A program made the translations under genes and the position numbers. This document shows, piece by piece, positions 50,130 to 62,520 of a stretch of DNA of 64,000 nucleotides (positions are counted from its first letter, which is position 1; each line of letters begins with the position of its first letter). The notes under the pieces were generated by a model that ran no database searches, was not told the origin of the DNA, and worked only from the letters and a program-made list of their open reading frames with translations. Source of the stretch: Neurospora intermedia (taxonomy: Eukaryota > Ascomycota > Sordariomycetes > Sordariales > Sordariaceae); the NCBI GenBank assembly GCA_037102815.1, contig BTPP01000003.1, positions 124,001 through 188,000 of the forward strand. The letters are read 5' to 3'.

Positions 50130-51743
50130 ATGCCCCTCGGCATTCAACGAATCAACGCCAAAAAGTCGCATCCCAATGACCGAATAATATTCATCAAGCC
50201 CCTCAAAGGGCCCGACGAAGCCATAGCGCAAGACTTCCTAGAGAGGATAGCAGCGCAATGCCGTGCGTCTCCCCTTGCCTTCTCTTTATCGAAGCTCCTT
50301 AGTTTTTCTTACCAATGGCCCTCTAACATACTAATACCCCCCTCGTCAGTCCCCATCATGAAAGCCAACCATCTCTCCATCACCTCCCTAGAAGAGTATG
50401 AACCCAACCGCGAGTTCGTCGGCCGCAACTTCAACGCCGGCGAAGTTATCCAGCTCGTCCTTAAATCCCTTTCGGGCCACTGGCTGCCCTTCAACTACGT
50501 GCAAATGGTCATGATGCACGAGCTCGCCCACTGCAAGCAGATGAATCATTCGCGCGCCTTCTGGGCCGTGCGCAACAACTACGCCGACGAGATGCGCCTG
50601 CTTTGGGGTAGGGGTTACACGGGTGAAGGATTGTGGGGCAGGGGAGCGCTGCTTTCCACGGGCGAGTGGGAGAGGAATACGGTGCAACCCGGTGAAGGGT
50701 TACCGGAGCACTTGTGTGGTGGAACGTATAGGAGTCGGGGGAGGAAAAGGAAGGCGAAAGCTTCTAAACCGAAGTTGAGTTACAAGGAGCAGAAGGAACG
50801 GAGAATACTAAAGAAGTTTGGCGCAAATGGGGTCAAATTGGGGGAGGACGAGAAGATCAAGAAGGAGTTGGAGGGCGGGAAGAAAGTGGTGGCAAAGCCG
50901 AGGGTGGCGGGCAGTGCGAGGGGCAGGGAGTTGAGGGCTGCGGCAGCATTGGCGAGGTTTGAGGGGCTCAAGAAGGAGAAGGAGGAAGAGGAGAAGGTGA
51001 AGCAGGAGGAGATTGATGAGGATGAGACGGGCAGTGGAACGGAGAGTGATGAGTATGAAGATGAAGATGATCAGGATGGTGTGGCTGCTGTGGATATTAA
51101 CGGGAAGAAGTTGCTAGATGGCAAGGGTAGGGGAATGATCAAGGTCTGTGAGGATGAGAATTCCGAGGATCAGGATGCGCAGAGGGAGTTGAGAGAGTTG
51201 ATGGGTTTCAATGATGGCGCAAGGAATTCAACACCCCGGCAGCCTGTTATCAAGGCCGAACCATCGCCAACGGATACCGGGATACCGAAGAATATCATCC
51301 AAGCTCCGGTTACATCCCAAAAGAACCGAAAAGAGAATTTGGGGGGAGATACAAGACGGAAGGTCTCACAGATCCGATCCACCGTTCAAAGTATGAACAA
51401 GAACCACCATGCCTCCACGACAACAGAGAAACCCCCAGGGGTAAAAACCGACCCAACTCGCCCACCACAAAAGAAGGAAAACATATCCCCCTCATCAATC
51501 CCAAAGTCTGCCCCCGAAGCCGAACCAAAACCTCCATCTTCGAGAACCTGTCCGATATGCTCATTCGCCAACGAGCCCACTTGCATTACCTGCACAATAT
51601 GCGCCAACGTCCTTGACCCAAAGAACGTGGTTGGATCCTGGGTATGTACCAGTCAGACATGTCAGGGGAGCCAGTATCGGAATGCTGGGGACTGTGGTGT
51701 TTGTGGTGTGTGTGGCGAGCGGAAGCGAGGAGGAACAGGATGA
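50130..51743 (+). CDS. wss1: Wss1-like WLM metalloprotease (DNA-protein crosslink repair)
   Basis: Two exons, 50130-50262 and 50350-51743, 508 aa. The WLM domain carries HELAHCKQMNH, zinc ligands H101, H105 and H111 with catalytic E102, all intact. Wss1/SPRTN-type proteases cut proteins that are covalently trapped on DNA. A long charged linker follows. The C-terminus has two zinc-ribbon/RanBP2-like segments: CPICSFANEPTCITCTIC and GSWVCTSQTCQGSQY with CGVCGVCG. The intron (GTGCGT to GTCAG) restores QCLPIMKANH. A short-lived SUMO-interacting motif as in yeast Wss1 was not identified with confidence. The gene starts 333 bases from the transposon-bounding repeat but looks undamaged. Confidence 0.92.
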   Translation: MPLGIQRINAKKSHPNDRIIFIKPLKGPDEAIAQDFLERIAAQCRASPLAFSLSKLLSFSYQWPSNILIPPSSVPIMKANHLSITSLEEYEPNREFVGRNFNAGEVIQLVLKSLSGHWLPFNYVQMVMMHELAHCKQMNHSRAFWAVRNNYADEMRLLWGRGYTGEGLWGRGALLSTGEWERNTVQPGEGLPEHLCGGTYRSRGRKRKAKASKPKLSYKEQKERRILKKFGANGVKLGEDEKIKKELEGGKKVVAKPRVAGSARGRELRAAAALARFEGLKKEKEEEEKVKQEEIDEDETGSGTESDEYEDEDDQDGVAAVDINGKKLLDGKGRGMIKVCEDENSEDQDAQRELRELMGFNDGARNSTPRQPVIKAEPSPTDTGIPKNIIQAPVTSQKNRKENLGGDTRRKVSQIRSTVQSMNKNHHASTTTEKPPGVKTDPTRPPQKKENISPSSIPKSAPEAEPKPPSSRTCPICSFANEPTCITCTICANVLDPKNVVGSWVCTSQTCQGSQYRNAGDCGVCGVCGERKRGGTG

Positions 51744-52025
51744 AGGACCATTTCCAGGTGGAAGTGAATTTCATGGCCACTATATCACAACTCTCCCTGC
51801 CGAGGTTCATCACTTACTAGATTTTGCACTGCGAAAACGGGCATTATTTTTCATCCCAGCGTATGTGGTATAACTTTGTATTTCACCAGGTGTGTATCAA
51901 CTTCTCTTCCAAATCAACGGAACCTAAGCCATGTACATAATGCCTTTAATCATCAAGTCAATCCAGCTCCGAACCTCGTCTGCCAACAACAACAACATAA
52001 GAAACAGTTCTTTGCGAGTCAAAGC

Positions 52026-53135
52026 CTAAGAAGCAGCAGCAGCAGCAGCAGCAACACTCGTCAGCGCCTCATGATACCTTCCGTGGATTCTACTCCCCCT
52101 TCCCGCCTTACTCTTCTTTTCTTTTGTCTCATTTTCTCCCCTCCTCTTCTTCTCATCAATTATTCCCATTTGTTCCGTGTCCGTAGTCATCATCTCCCTT
52201 TTTTCCACCTCCCGACGTTTCTCAATCCTACTGCTAACCCGCCTGTTCATAAAACTCCCAGTAGTAGGCGCCTCATTCCCAATATTCTCACTCCCCTCAC
52301 TTTCATTTTCCCCCTCCCATCCACGAGATCTTCTTCTTCTTCTTTCCCATGATGGAGCTTCTCGTGGCCGTGGAGTAGCACCACCCATGTTCATGGCAGC
52401 AAGATATGACCCTGCCCCTGGCCGCCCTGGAGCAGGGGGGCCGAGTCGCTGTATGCTCGTGCTGTTGATGGTGAGAGTTGGTTCGATGGTGATGGTTTTG
52501 AGGAGATTAACACCACTACTGCCGCCGCCGCCGAGCCCAGTGCTGCTGCTGAAAAGGTCAAAGTTGTTGAGGTTGAGGTCATCGTCGGCTGTTTCACTGA
52601 GTATGCGTTTGATTCGCGGGACGTTGTTGTTGTTGTTGTTGTTGTTGGGATCAAAGTCAAAGTCGGAGTAGTCGACCACGCCCCGACCGCCGCCGCTGGA
52701 GGAGTGGCGGTACGAGTGGGCAAAGAGGTGTTTTAACGGTCGAGGGTAGCGGCCTGGTCTGCTGGTGCTCCTGAGTTGTGGTTTTGGTGGTGGTCCTGCA
52801 CTGGAACTCCCTCTTTTGGGCTGGCTCAGCTTCCCCCCGGGGGTGGCAGCATCCCACAACGCATTCCCGCTCTTCTGTAGATGACTTGGCAGAGGGATAG
52901 GAAGGGACAGAAGAAGGGGAGAGGGAAAGTCCTTGTTACTGTTAGGGTTGCTATGTCGTGTAGCCATGCGGCCGTTGTCGATCCTTTCGTAGTGGATTTG
53001 TGGGAGTGTCAGGGGTATGACGGGTTGGGGGAAGAGTTTGTCGTGGGACAAAGGGGCGGCGAGTCGAAGGGGGACTTGGAGGGAGAAGAGGAACGTGAAG
53101 ACGAGAGCTGTGGGGATATTGGGTGGGAGTTTCAT
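52026..53135 (-). CDS. low-complexity secreted hypothetical protein
   Basis: A single 369-aa exon, convergent with wss1. The N-terminus (MKLPPNIPTALVFTFLFSLQ) is a clear signal peptide with likely cleavage near residues 26-30. The rest is low complexity: Pro/Ser-rich, a run of eight Asn, Gly-rich loops, then a basic region with several Lys-Arg pairs (RIKR, EKR, VEKR) and a C-terminal Ala run encoded by an AGC repeat. No Cys-rich core, enzyme motif or GPI signal. Dibasic sites could allow Kex2 cleavage. I consider the gene likely real because of the long frame with a signal peptide; function unknown. Confidence 0.55.
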   Translation of the reverse strand: MKLPPNIPTALVFTFLFSLQVPLRLAAPLSHDKLFPQPVIPLTLPQIHYERIDNGRMATRHSNPNSNKDFPSPLLLSLPIPLPSHLQKSGNALWDAATPGGKLSQPKRGSSSAGPPPKPQLRSTSRPGRYPRPLKHLFAHSYRHSSSGGGRGVVDYSDFDFDPNNNNNNNNVPRIKRILSETADDDLNLNNFDLFSSSTGLGGGGSSGVNLLKTITIEPTLTINSTSIQRLGPPAPGRPGAGSYLAAMNMGGATPRPREAPSWERRRRRSRGWEGENESEGSENIGNEAPTTGSFMNRRVSSRIEKRREVEKREMMTTDTEQMGIIDEKKRRGENETKEKKSKAGRGSRIHGRYHEALTSVAAAAAAAS

Positions 53136-54059
53136 GTTGGCTGGTCCTTATTGTTGAAGAGAGACACTGTCCTGAGTCTGGCTGATGACAGTATGATGCT
53201 GGAAGAGGTGGAATGAAGGAGAGATGATGGGACATGATGGTTGATATACCCTAAATTTGTGTAAATGGTTCAAGTTTCAAGCTCTTTGATTAGATCGGTG
53301 CAGTCGGATAACAAAAACACTGATATTGACATTGACAACCTGGACCGGAAGGAAATCATTTTGAACCAAATAGGGATACTGTTCGACTGTCGTGCCGCTA
53401 CGTTGCAGAAGTGTTAAATCCGAGTTACACAAAGTCTTTGCGTGCGATGCGAATCAACATTGCGTTTCCCCTATCGCGTATGATGTTCAATGCACATATG
53501 CGGCTCAGTACTTAGTTTAGAGTTTAGAGTCTCGATTGAGTAGATGTATATTAAGCTAACCTCTCCCAACCTACCAAAGTGCAATCATCATCTCGCATCC
53601 CTTTCAACAGCTACACTTAACTCGGAAATAATTTAATACCTCTGGCTTGACCCCAGCCCAATACACTGTTCAAGCATAGGGAATCCCCATCACGGCTGTG
53701 ATGTGTCCAACTTGGTTCTGCAACAATGAAAGACCGGGATGCGGATGATGACTGTGGGGATTAAAAATCATCTTAGCAGTCACAATCCAAAGCAGAGCTG
53801 GCCATCTGCCCGAAGGCCACTGAATTGGATTCATGGATATATCTAACCATATTCTAATCATGCAATCGCTCTCTACAATAACTCCAGTTTCCCAGCTGTT
53901 AACATGAAGATGGATCGGATAAGATATTGTAGAACATGTAACCAGGGAGATATGCCATGCGATTGTCAAGCCAGCTGCATGCTCTCTCCCGGAATAAGCT
54001 TGAAAGGTTTGACAGGTATAAACCGCGTGTTGTCCAACCCGCCAAAGCCAACACACCCA
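53136..54059. other. intergenic
   Basis: About 920 bases between two minus-strand genes. Open frames are under 130 codons and lack domains. No repeats or RNA genes seen. Confidence 0.5.
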
Positions 54060-57000
54060 TCAGGGGTTCGTTGAACCGGTGCAGGCCACCAAGAAAGCCT
54101 GCCTGGCCGTCCTCATCCATTCACACATGCATTTTCTGAACCCTCTGGACTGCGGCCTGATACTGTCAGTTGACTCTCCTTCAGTTACTGGCAAGGCGGT
54201 ACTCGTCGAAGTATTTTTCTGTCTGATGTAACTAGGTGTGATTGGTGAAGCCGGGAAGATGTGATCACAAGCTTCTACATTGCGGTTTCTTGACGTGAGT
54301 GGCTCCGTCGATCGTGATCTGGGTTGGACAAGCCGTTCGCGGATACGAGATAAGGTTTTCTTGGGTGGACGCGGATGACGGTCGCTGACAGAAAATGAAC
54401 TCCGTAATCCGCAAGGTGATGGTAGACGAATAGCCTTGACCGACCGGGAATCTGCCACATGATTCCTTGCGGCTTGTTGCGCATGCAATCTTGACGACGT
54501 TGTTACAGGAGTTGAAGCTGCAGTTGCGACGATAAAGGCTTTCTCTTCTGTACACGTCCCACAGCCTACTCCGTGTCTGTCAGAAACACTGACGGTATTC
54601 AAGATAGTCGAGCCGCATCCCTTCTGGAAAGAGAAAGCGGAAAGTTTTGGTGGGGATGTCAGCTCCAGTGTTGCGGTCTCTCGGGAGATAGGTTTCTGAA
54701 GTTTCTTCAACTTCTCTTGTGCTCTAATCATGGCAGCTCTGGAAGCTTTCAGCTTCAGGCTGTTGCTAATTGAGTCTCGTAAGAAATTGTCTTCGTCAAG
54801 AACTATCACATCTTTAGGATCGGCTAAGCTCGTCATTGTCGCCTTGACGTCAGAATTTGATGTCTGTGTATCCTCTTGAGGTCTGTCGAAGGTCATGTCT
54901 GGGCGGGCAGATGGCGAGGAACATATTGGGACTCCCCGTGTGCAAGATGACGTGCTGTAACAGCACGGCTCACTTTTAGCTGGACTGGACGGCAGATCTG
55001 GCAATGCTTTCATGAGCTTTGGGACACTGTTCTGTAGCCGGAGCCTTTTGGCCGGCGAGACTGGTACAGGCTGCAGTATAACGGGCTCTGACCGACTGGT
55101 GGCGCAAGTAGTGTCTGTGGAGGATGGTGTCGAGAATTCACTAGTCCTGATCCTGGGCAGAGCAACTGTTCTTCTATGTTCAAAGAGTTTAGGACTTTTG
55201 GTCCTCAGGCACCCCTCAAGACCAGGAGCTTGCTCTTGTCCGTCCTGGTTCTCCGTAGAGTCTGGTTTCAACTGAATTGCCGATATCCGATTTCCAGCCT
55301 CTACAGGCGACTTCAGGAAGTCCATTGTTACGTTCGATTTTGGCAGATGATTATCTTCAGAAGCCGAATTTGCAGCAACGTCGAGATAATCTACAAGAGA
55401 TGCAAGATCAGATAGGCCCGGCTCTATCGAGAAGAATTTGCTCCGTCGCAGATAACCGCTGAATGTTGACGGAACTCGCTCTCCTGCGTTCAAGCGAAAC
55501 GATTGACGCTTGTCAAGGGGTTCCGAATTCGACCTGTATAGGGATGTTCTCGCTGACAAAGGATCTTCTAGTTGAGGCACATGGATCGTATTGTTGCCAA
55601 AGCTCGACCTCGAGTTGTCGTCGTCGCCTTCTTCGGGGCCGTCGCTCTCATCATGCACTGTTATCCGCCTGGCATCAGAGTTCGATTGTTCATCTGGATT
55701 CTCCGCTGTCGCAACTGCCAGATCGTCCGATTTTTCTGGAATACTAGCGTCACTGTGGTGGCAGCTCTTTCTCTTTTCGGTACTGGGCATAGTTGCAGCC
55801 TGCAGTGACGGTACATTGGTGGCTCCGTTGACATCTTTCCTTCCTAATATGGAACCACGAGGTGGTTCGTCATCAGGGTAGTCGAATGATCCTTCTTCGC
55901 CTTCATGTTCCTCAATCGAGTCATGGGCGATGTTTGACTCGTGGGTCTTTATGGTATTTGTTGCGCCAGAGTAAGTTTGCGGACCCTCGCAGACGTCATC
56001 CCGGGAAGAATAGCGGTTCATGTTCAGGAAGGGACCAGCACTGCCATCATTTAGTATCCTCGCTCTATACATGTCAGGTACTCGAGTTGGGACAGGCGCC
56101 AAAGGTCCAGTCCATGCGGGATTGCCATCAGGGAAAGTATCAAAGTCCTCCGAGTAATCGTAGTAGAATGTTCTGTTGGGCAGTCGATGAGATCCGTATT
56201 TCAAGTCGGGTGAAATTCCTGACGACGAGCGGTACATGTCGACGATGGAAGTCAAACTTGGAGTCCTCGTACCATGATCTGATGACTCCATTTCAAGCTG
56301 TCTGCGAAGGCCCGGACTCCAAGCAGAGGAGCCACTTGAGTTCGTTCTCGCATAGTGTCTCGAACCCGGCCTCGAATTGTGGCTTGAGAGGGATGAAACG
56401 GATCCATATGGATGGAGTCGGGATATCGCGGGTCCTGATCTGCGGCCATATTGAGCGTACGTGGGCACATACGATCCATGGATGGTTCGCTGAAGATGTT
56501 AGTAGAGGTACATTTGATATAGGGGGAAGGTAGCATACCTGAGAAGCACGGTCGATCTCGACCATTCTACTATAGTCCACAGCGCCACTCTCTGTCACGG
56601 CGGGAGAGGAAGGTCGAACTCCCGGGCGCTTAAGTCTGGTTGGGTAGGGGAAGGGGGAGCGAGGTCTCTGTAGAGCCGGACCGCTGGCTTGGCTGTGCAT
56701 GGTCCCAGTAGACGACTTGTTGGGTAGCGCTCGAGAACTGCAGCTCGTCATGGAAAACGACCGCTGGTCATCGCGATATTTGGGCGAGAATGGGCTATGT
56801 GTAGATCGTTGACTGTCAGAGGCATACATTGAGATGATCTCTGAAGCAGTATCTCGGTACGAAGGAAGACATCTTCGATCGTCTCTAAGGCTGCTGTGGG
56901 TATCAAAGCTGTCGCTGGTCGAATATCTGGTTGGACCATTGTTGCTCACGGGCGTACTGGCTCGCATTGGCACTGTCAAGCGAGGCATGGAAGCAGACTT

Positions 57001-57291
57001 CGTCTGTCCATGGCGGCCGGGGGTAGGCGGACATGGGATATTGAGAGCGGATATTGACCTAACTGGCCTGATAGAGAACAAGCCAATATCTCCAGTCTCT
57101 GTTGTTGTCCTCAACATACTCTCGAGCGGTCCTGGTGATGGCAAGATACGCGCGTGTCCGTTAGGACTTCGTAGAGGCCGCGAGAAGGCATGAGATGAAG
57201 GGATGCCAGGATTTCTGCCAGCATCCGCGGCATACTGGCGGCCGAGAGTGCCATGGCTGGCAGCACGTCTCGCCATCCGCACCTGGTCCAT
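54060..57291 (-). CDS. large Ser-rich orphan protein
   Basis: Two exons, 57291-56539 and 56489-54060, 1060 aa. The 49-nt intron has GTATGC, a CTAAC branch and TTCAG and joins in phase 0. The protein is Ser/Pro/Arg-rich and largely disordered, with SP and RPxSP-like sites that suggest phosphorylation. One short coiled segment (AAMIRAQEKLKKLQKPI) occurs in the C-terminal half. No domain is recognised. ATG 57291 may not be the true start: just downstream is an acceptor-like GACCAG with a CTAAT branch, and the frame upstream (57328-57732) begins with ATG and reads like coding sequence, so an extra 5' exon is possible. Its splice donor is unresolved. Confidence 0.75.
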
Positions 57292-60092
57292 GAAAACGAG
57301 TGAGATTAGCGACCCCGAGCAGATGATTTAGGTATCCAATTGGAAGACGGGTGCTGGTTTTTCTTTAACTGTTGCACCAACACTCCAAAAAGGGATAAAG
57401 CTGTTGCCTCCTCGATGTTGCTGGAAGCCCCAAAAACCACTCGACCAAGCACCGACACTACTTGATGTCACTAGAGACGAGTGGAAAGCCTCGAGATTCG
57501 GGTGGGTGTTGTTGTCGTCGCCATCTCCAGGTCCATCGGGGGACGGGAGACTTGATCGCTGTGTAGTCGGAAGATGGTAAAGTCGGCGGTAGTCGGCGGG
57601 AGATAGCCGTGATTCCTTGGCCATGAAAGGAAGAGATTTCGTCTGAAGCTCGAACCTGTGTTCGGTGTCGGGTTGCTCAGGAAAGGAAAGTACAAATGTC
57701 ACCCGGGTACCTCGGTGTTGTTGCATTTTCATTCGCTGCTGTGGTCGATATTGAATGTCCCCGCGCCTGCCGTATGAATGAAGGGGATGCCATCGAAGAT
57801 ACCGGATTTCTGGCAAGGGAGGAAGGGACGACACGATGTTTGGAGTCCATTCCAATCATGCTCCCCAGGGACCGATTTCCAATCCCACGCAGTGCTCCCG
57901 GCCACCATCATTCAATAGAGGTACCTCTAGAGTTGGTCATTGCCCGAGCTACCTTTTAGCGGCCTGCCCATCTTTGAGGATCCCAATCATCCCTTCCTCT
58001 TGTTTTCCAGCCGTTCGATCTCGTTGCCATGCGAAGAGTCCCGACCCGCTGGAGTCGATGACAGAATGGGTCCGTGATATGGCCTTCCTCTTTTCTTTTG
58101 TAGTTCGATAAGTACGACCTGCCTGCCCGCGAAGTCTCCCCTCGCACAAGCGGAACAGACACTCGTCTGTTAGCATCGATGTGATATTATCAATCACAGC
58201 TGCAAGCGCTATCTGATTGGCATGCATTCTCCTGACGATACTCATCCATCACCATCGCCCGTGTTGCATCTTCGCAGAGACATAGAAGTAGTTGACGCGT
58301 CGCAACTCAATCGAACTCCCACAGGCTGTTGATAGATTGAGGAAATAACAAAGCTAGCACATCTACTGATGCCATCGGTCTTTCAAGTGTAGATCCTGAC
58401 TTAAAGCATCGAACTTGATGCTCGTATATGCTTATTGTCAGCGCGTTGTAAACAGGCAAGTTCTTGGATAAGACCGGGCCTCACCCATTCGGATATAACA
58501 GAAAGCAACATGATCAGCTCACTATCCTGAACGGTGCCAGCATCAGGCCTCACAATGGCTCTCCGACATGTGCAGTGTCATAGTAACGATGATGTATCCG
58601 AACGTGGCCGTATCTCTTCCCCACGTACCGTACAATTGCGCTCGAAATACTGAACCCAGCCCCAATGGGGAGTGCTGGCTTGGGAACGACAGCGAGGTTC
58701 CGCCGAAGGGGTCCGAAGCTGACAACTGAAAATAGCGAGGTGAGATCTTGGTGGAGCTGTACGCAAAACCAAGATCCTACCGGTTCAGCTCATCAAGCTC
58801 GTCACTGCAGCTTATTAAAGGACACCACTCGCAGCGCACACCTCGCATGAAATGGCTGCCATCATCGACATGGACTCGTGGCAAGATGTTGTTCAAATTG
58901 CCCGATGGGGAAGACGGAAGCTCTGCACTACGGCCCCGTTCTGCCATTCACCCAGTGGAGGTTCGGTCCCTGAGACCATGAAGGAACGGCGTTACGGTAC
59001 GCGGCACAGCAGTCCAGGGCGGCACAGAAATGGTGTTTCTTGGCTTGCGGGGAAAGCTGTCCGGATTCAAAGCTGCCCATCCTCTTCTGATGGGACCCCA
59101 CGCACTGATGCAAGGTGGCCGTTACTACGGGGCGGAAATAAAGGGGTTCTGGTGCAGGAACGGATGGGATTATTTTCGAGAAAAGGTGTGGCCAGCTCTT
59201 TGAGAAGGTCCAGCCAACATGTTGCTGTTTAGTTTGAGAAATCTCGTTGTATGATGTTCACTTTCCACTACACTATTCCAACCCATTTGCGACGAAAATG
59301 GGCAAACATGGAACGGTACTAGTAAATCTGTAATGCAACATGGAACTGATGATCCGATGTGTAATCAACAAACAGCAAAATGCCACCTGTATCCAGGCTT
59401 GAATAATGAATGACAAAAGTCGCCGCCCCTGGCATCCGAAGGATCCCTTTCATCCTCCCGTGGTTGACAACAGTCCATCCAGTCTCGGGGTTGTTCTCCG
59501 CCTCGCGGCCGACAGCCGCAGGCCCCGCGAGCGAGCTCTTTGACCCTGGCGCCCTGCAGCACCAACTGCAGGCGCCGCCACTGACCACTCAGCAGGCTCC
59601 AAGGCTGATTGCCCACTGGCGTGTACCATTTTCGTAGCGGCGGAGAAGACACCTGTTCACTCGACCGACAGAAAGCAACCTGGCTTATAAACACGGGCTG
59701 GAGATAACACATTAAAAAGCAGATCCCCCTTCTCGCCTTCACCACCCGCCTGCCTCTGTTTTCGGGTCATTTTCCATCTTATTCAACTTCTCTCAGTCAC
59801 CGATCCTAGTTCTTCCCATATCCCAGGCCCCTTTTCTGCCTTTAAATAGCCCAGAGTAAGTGGTACACACTACCCACGTTCGTCTGTGTACTGCGGCCCC
59901 GCCAGAGCTACGACCTTCCCGTTGAACAACCTAATCCATTCACGACCTCCGTGCTCCGTCCTTCCTGTTCCACCACACAAACCCCCACGACGGCTTTGAG
60001 AAGCAATTCAAAAGAACAATATCCAAGCATCATTCTTATATATCATCTTGCAAATCTAACTCCGCTTTCCCAGACAGCCGGGAAACGTAAAC
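57292..60092. other. gene-poor region with a candidate 5' exon
   Basis: The minus-strand frame 57732-57328 (starts MKMQQHRGTRVTF, about 135 codons) has ordered coding character and could be the first exon of the adjacent orphan gene, or a small gene. The rest, up to 60092, shows only short overlapping frames. The last several hundred bases are the promoter and leader of the disulfide isomerase gene. Confidence 0.4.
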
Positions 60093-61678
60093 ATGCACGC
60101 ACCTACCAAGTTCGCCCTCGGGCTTCTCGCGGCGGCCGCCGTGGCCACTGCCTCCGATGTTATCCAGTTGAAGAAGGACACCTTCGATGACTTCGTCAAG
60201 ACCAACGACATTGTTCTTGCTGAATGTAAGCTACTCTTGAGATTCAGCTTCTTATGTAGGTACCTAGTTCTTGCTAACAGTCTTGCTCTTCAGTCTTCGC
60301 ACCTTGGTGCGGCCACTGCAAGGCCCTTGCCCCCGAGTACGAGGAGGCTGCTACCACCCTCAAAGAGAAGAACATCAAGCTCGCTAAGATCGACTGCACT
60401 GAGGAGTCCGAGTTGTGCCAGCAGCACGGCGTCGAGGGCTACCCTACCCTCAAGGTCTTCCGTGGCCTCGAAGTCGTCTCCCCCTACAAGGGCCAGCGCA
60501 AGGCTGCTGCCATCACTTCCTACATGATCAAGCAGTCCCTTCCCTCCGTCTCAGAACTCAACAAGGACAACATTGAGGAGTTCAAGAAGGCCGACAAGGT
60601 TGTCATTGTCGCCTACCTCGATGCTGCTGACAAGGCCTCCAACGAGACCTTCTCCAAGGTCGCCGATAAGCTCCGCGACGAGTACCCCTTCGGTGCCAGC
60701 AGTGATGCTGCTCTCGCCGAGGCTGAGGGTGTCACCGCCCCTGCCATCGTCCTCTACAAGGACTTCGATGAGGGCAAGGCCGTCTTCACTGAGAAGTTCG
60801 ACCCAGAGGCCATTGAGAAGTTTGCCAAGACTGCCTCCACCCCTCTCATCGGTGAGGTTGGCCCCGACACCTATGCCGGCTACATGTCCGCTGGCATTCC
60901 CCTCGCCTACATCTTCGCCGAGACCCCCGAAGAGCGCAAGGAGCTTAGCGAGGCCCTCAAGTCCATCGCTGAGGCCCAGCGTGGTGTCATCAACTTCGCT
61001 ACCATTGACGCCAAGGCTTTCGGTGCTCATGCCGGCAACCTGAACCTCAAGGCCGACAAGTTCCCCGCCTTCGCTATCCAGGACACCACCAAGAACCTGA
61101 AGTTCCCCTTCGACCAGGAGAAGGAGATTACCGCCGACGCCATCAAGAAGTTCGTTGATGACTTCGTTGCTGGCAAGGTCGAGCCCACGATCAAGTCTGA
61201 GCCCATCCCCGAGACCCAGGAGGGCCCCGTTACTGTCGTCGTCGCCAAGAGCTACGATGACATTGTCCTTGACGACACCAAGGATGTTCTTATCGAGTTC
61301 TACGCTCCCTGGTGCGGTCACTGCAAGGCTCTCGCTCCCAAGTACGATGAGCTTGCTACCCTCTATGCCAACTCCGATTTCAAGGACAAGGTTGTCATTG
61401 CCAAGGTTGATGCTACCCAGAACGACGTTCCCGATGAGATCCAGGGCTTCCCCACCATCAAGCTCTACGCTGCCGGTGCCAAGGACAAGCCCGTTGAGTA
61501 CTCTGGCCCCCGCACCGTTGAGGATTTGATCAAGTTCATCTCCGAGAACGGCAAGTACAAGGCTTCTCCCCCGGCTGAGGCTGAGGAATCCGTTGCCGCT
61601 TCCGCCGAGTCTGGTTCCTCCACCGAGACTGGCACCGTCGAGGAGCCCGCCAAGGAGACCAGCCACGACGAGCTCTAA
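60093..61678 (+). CDS. pdi1: protein disulfide isomerase (ER)
   Basis: Two exons, 60093-60225 and 60294-61678, 505 aa. A signal peptide (KFALGLLAAAAVATAS) leads into an a-b-b'-a' thioredoxin layout. Both active sites are CGHC: C50/C53 in FFAPWCGHC, built across the intron, and C385/C388 in FYAPWCGHC. The C-terminus is HDEL, the ER retrieval signal, after a Glu/Ser-rich acidic tail. It forms and rearranges disulfides in secretory proteins. The intron has GTAAGC, a GCTAAC branch and TTCAG. Strong codon bias fits an abundant ER protein; induction by the unfolded-protein response is known for the family but no element was identified here. Confidence 0.97.
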
Positions 61679-62520
61679 AGGGCCAGTCGAGACGACACAT
61701 TAAGTATTTAATAGCATCATCATTTATGGGTTTTACTGGGAACAAGGGTCTTTCGTTGGGCAACAGCAATATTCGGGAATGAAGCGGCCTAGTACGGATC
61801 TGGGAGTAAGATACCAAAAGGCATGTTTGTAAGGGAATTCAATATAGTCTATCAGTTGTTAGCGGAATCTACAAAAACACGCACAAGATACAAATCAGTC
61901 ATGAGTTCCTTTGTTCGTGATGAGTTGTCAATTATCGAGTGGTTTCCTTTGTTCCATTCCTTTCTCTTTGTCTTTTCAAGCTGGCACCTTGAAGGCCTTA
62001 TCGCGATCCTTATCAGTTTACAAACGGTTGACGGCAACGACCTAAGCTCGAGGACACGTCCACCGTAACAAGCCGATTGACATTCTGCCTCCACACTCCG
62101 CCCGTTTGTTTCCCTCTCACTGATTGGCTCAATTGCACCCACCACCCAAGACCCTTGTCATGCCGTCACGACCTTTAGGTACTTAGCCGTTTCCCGCGGG
62201 GTGCCTGCCCCGTCTGGCGATACTGACCTGACGTCGTTTCAGTTCCTGGTTCGGTTGGTTTGGGTTCAGTCCCAGCGTCCATCATTCGCAACCGTCGCTT
62301 CAAACATCGCTATTTCCTCTTCCCCCAAACGAACCAGCGAATCGATCGATACCTTCCTCCTCGCGCAACTTTGATATCCCCGATCGCATTATAGCGAGTA
62401 CTACGACGAACATTTCAACGACCGAACGAATTTGACCCAGTAGCGATCGTAATCGCAATCACAAACGCACCTCCAATTGGACCGAACGAAAACACTTAGT
62501 TACACCACACAAAGCATAAA
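61679..62520. other. intergenic between tandem genes
   Basis: About 840 bases hold the PDI 3' flank and the promoter and leader of the small mitochondrial protein. The last 250 bases are AC-rich leader. No other feature. Confidence 0.5.
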
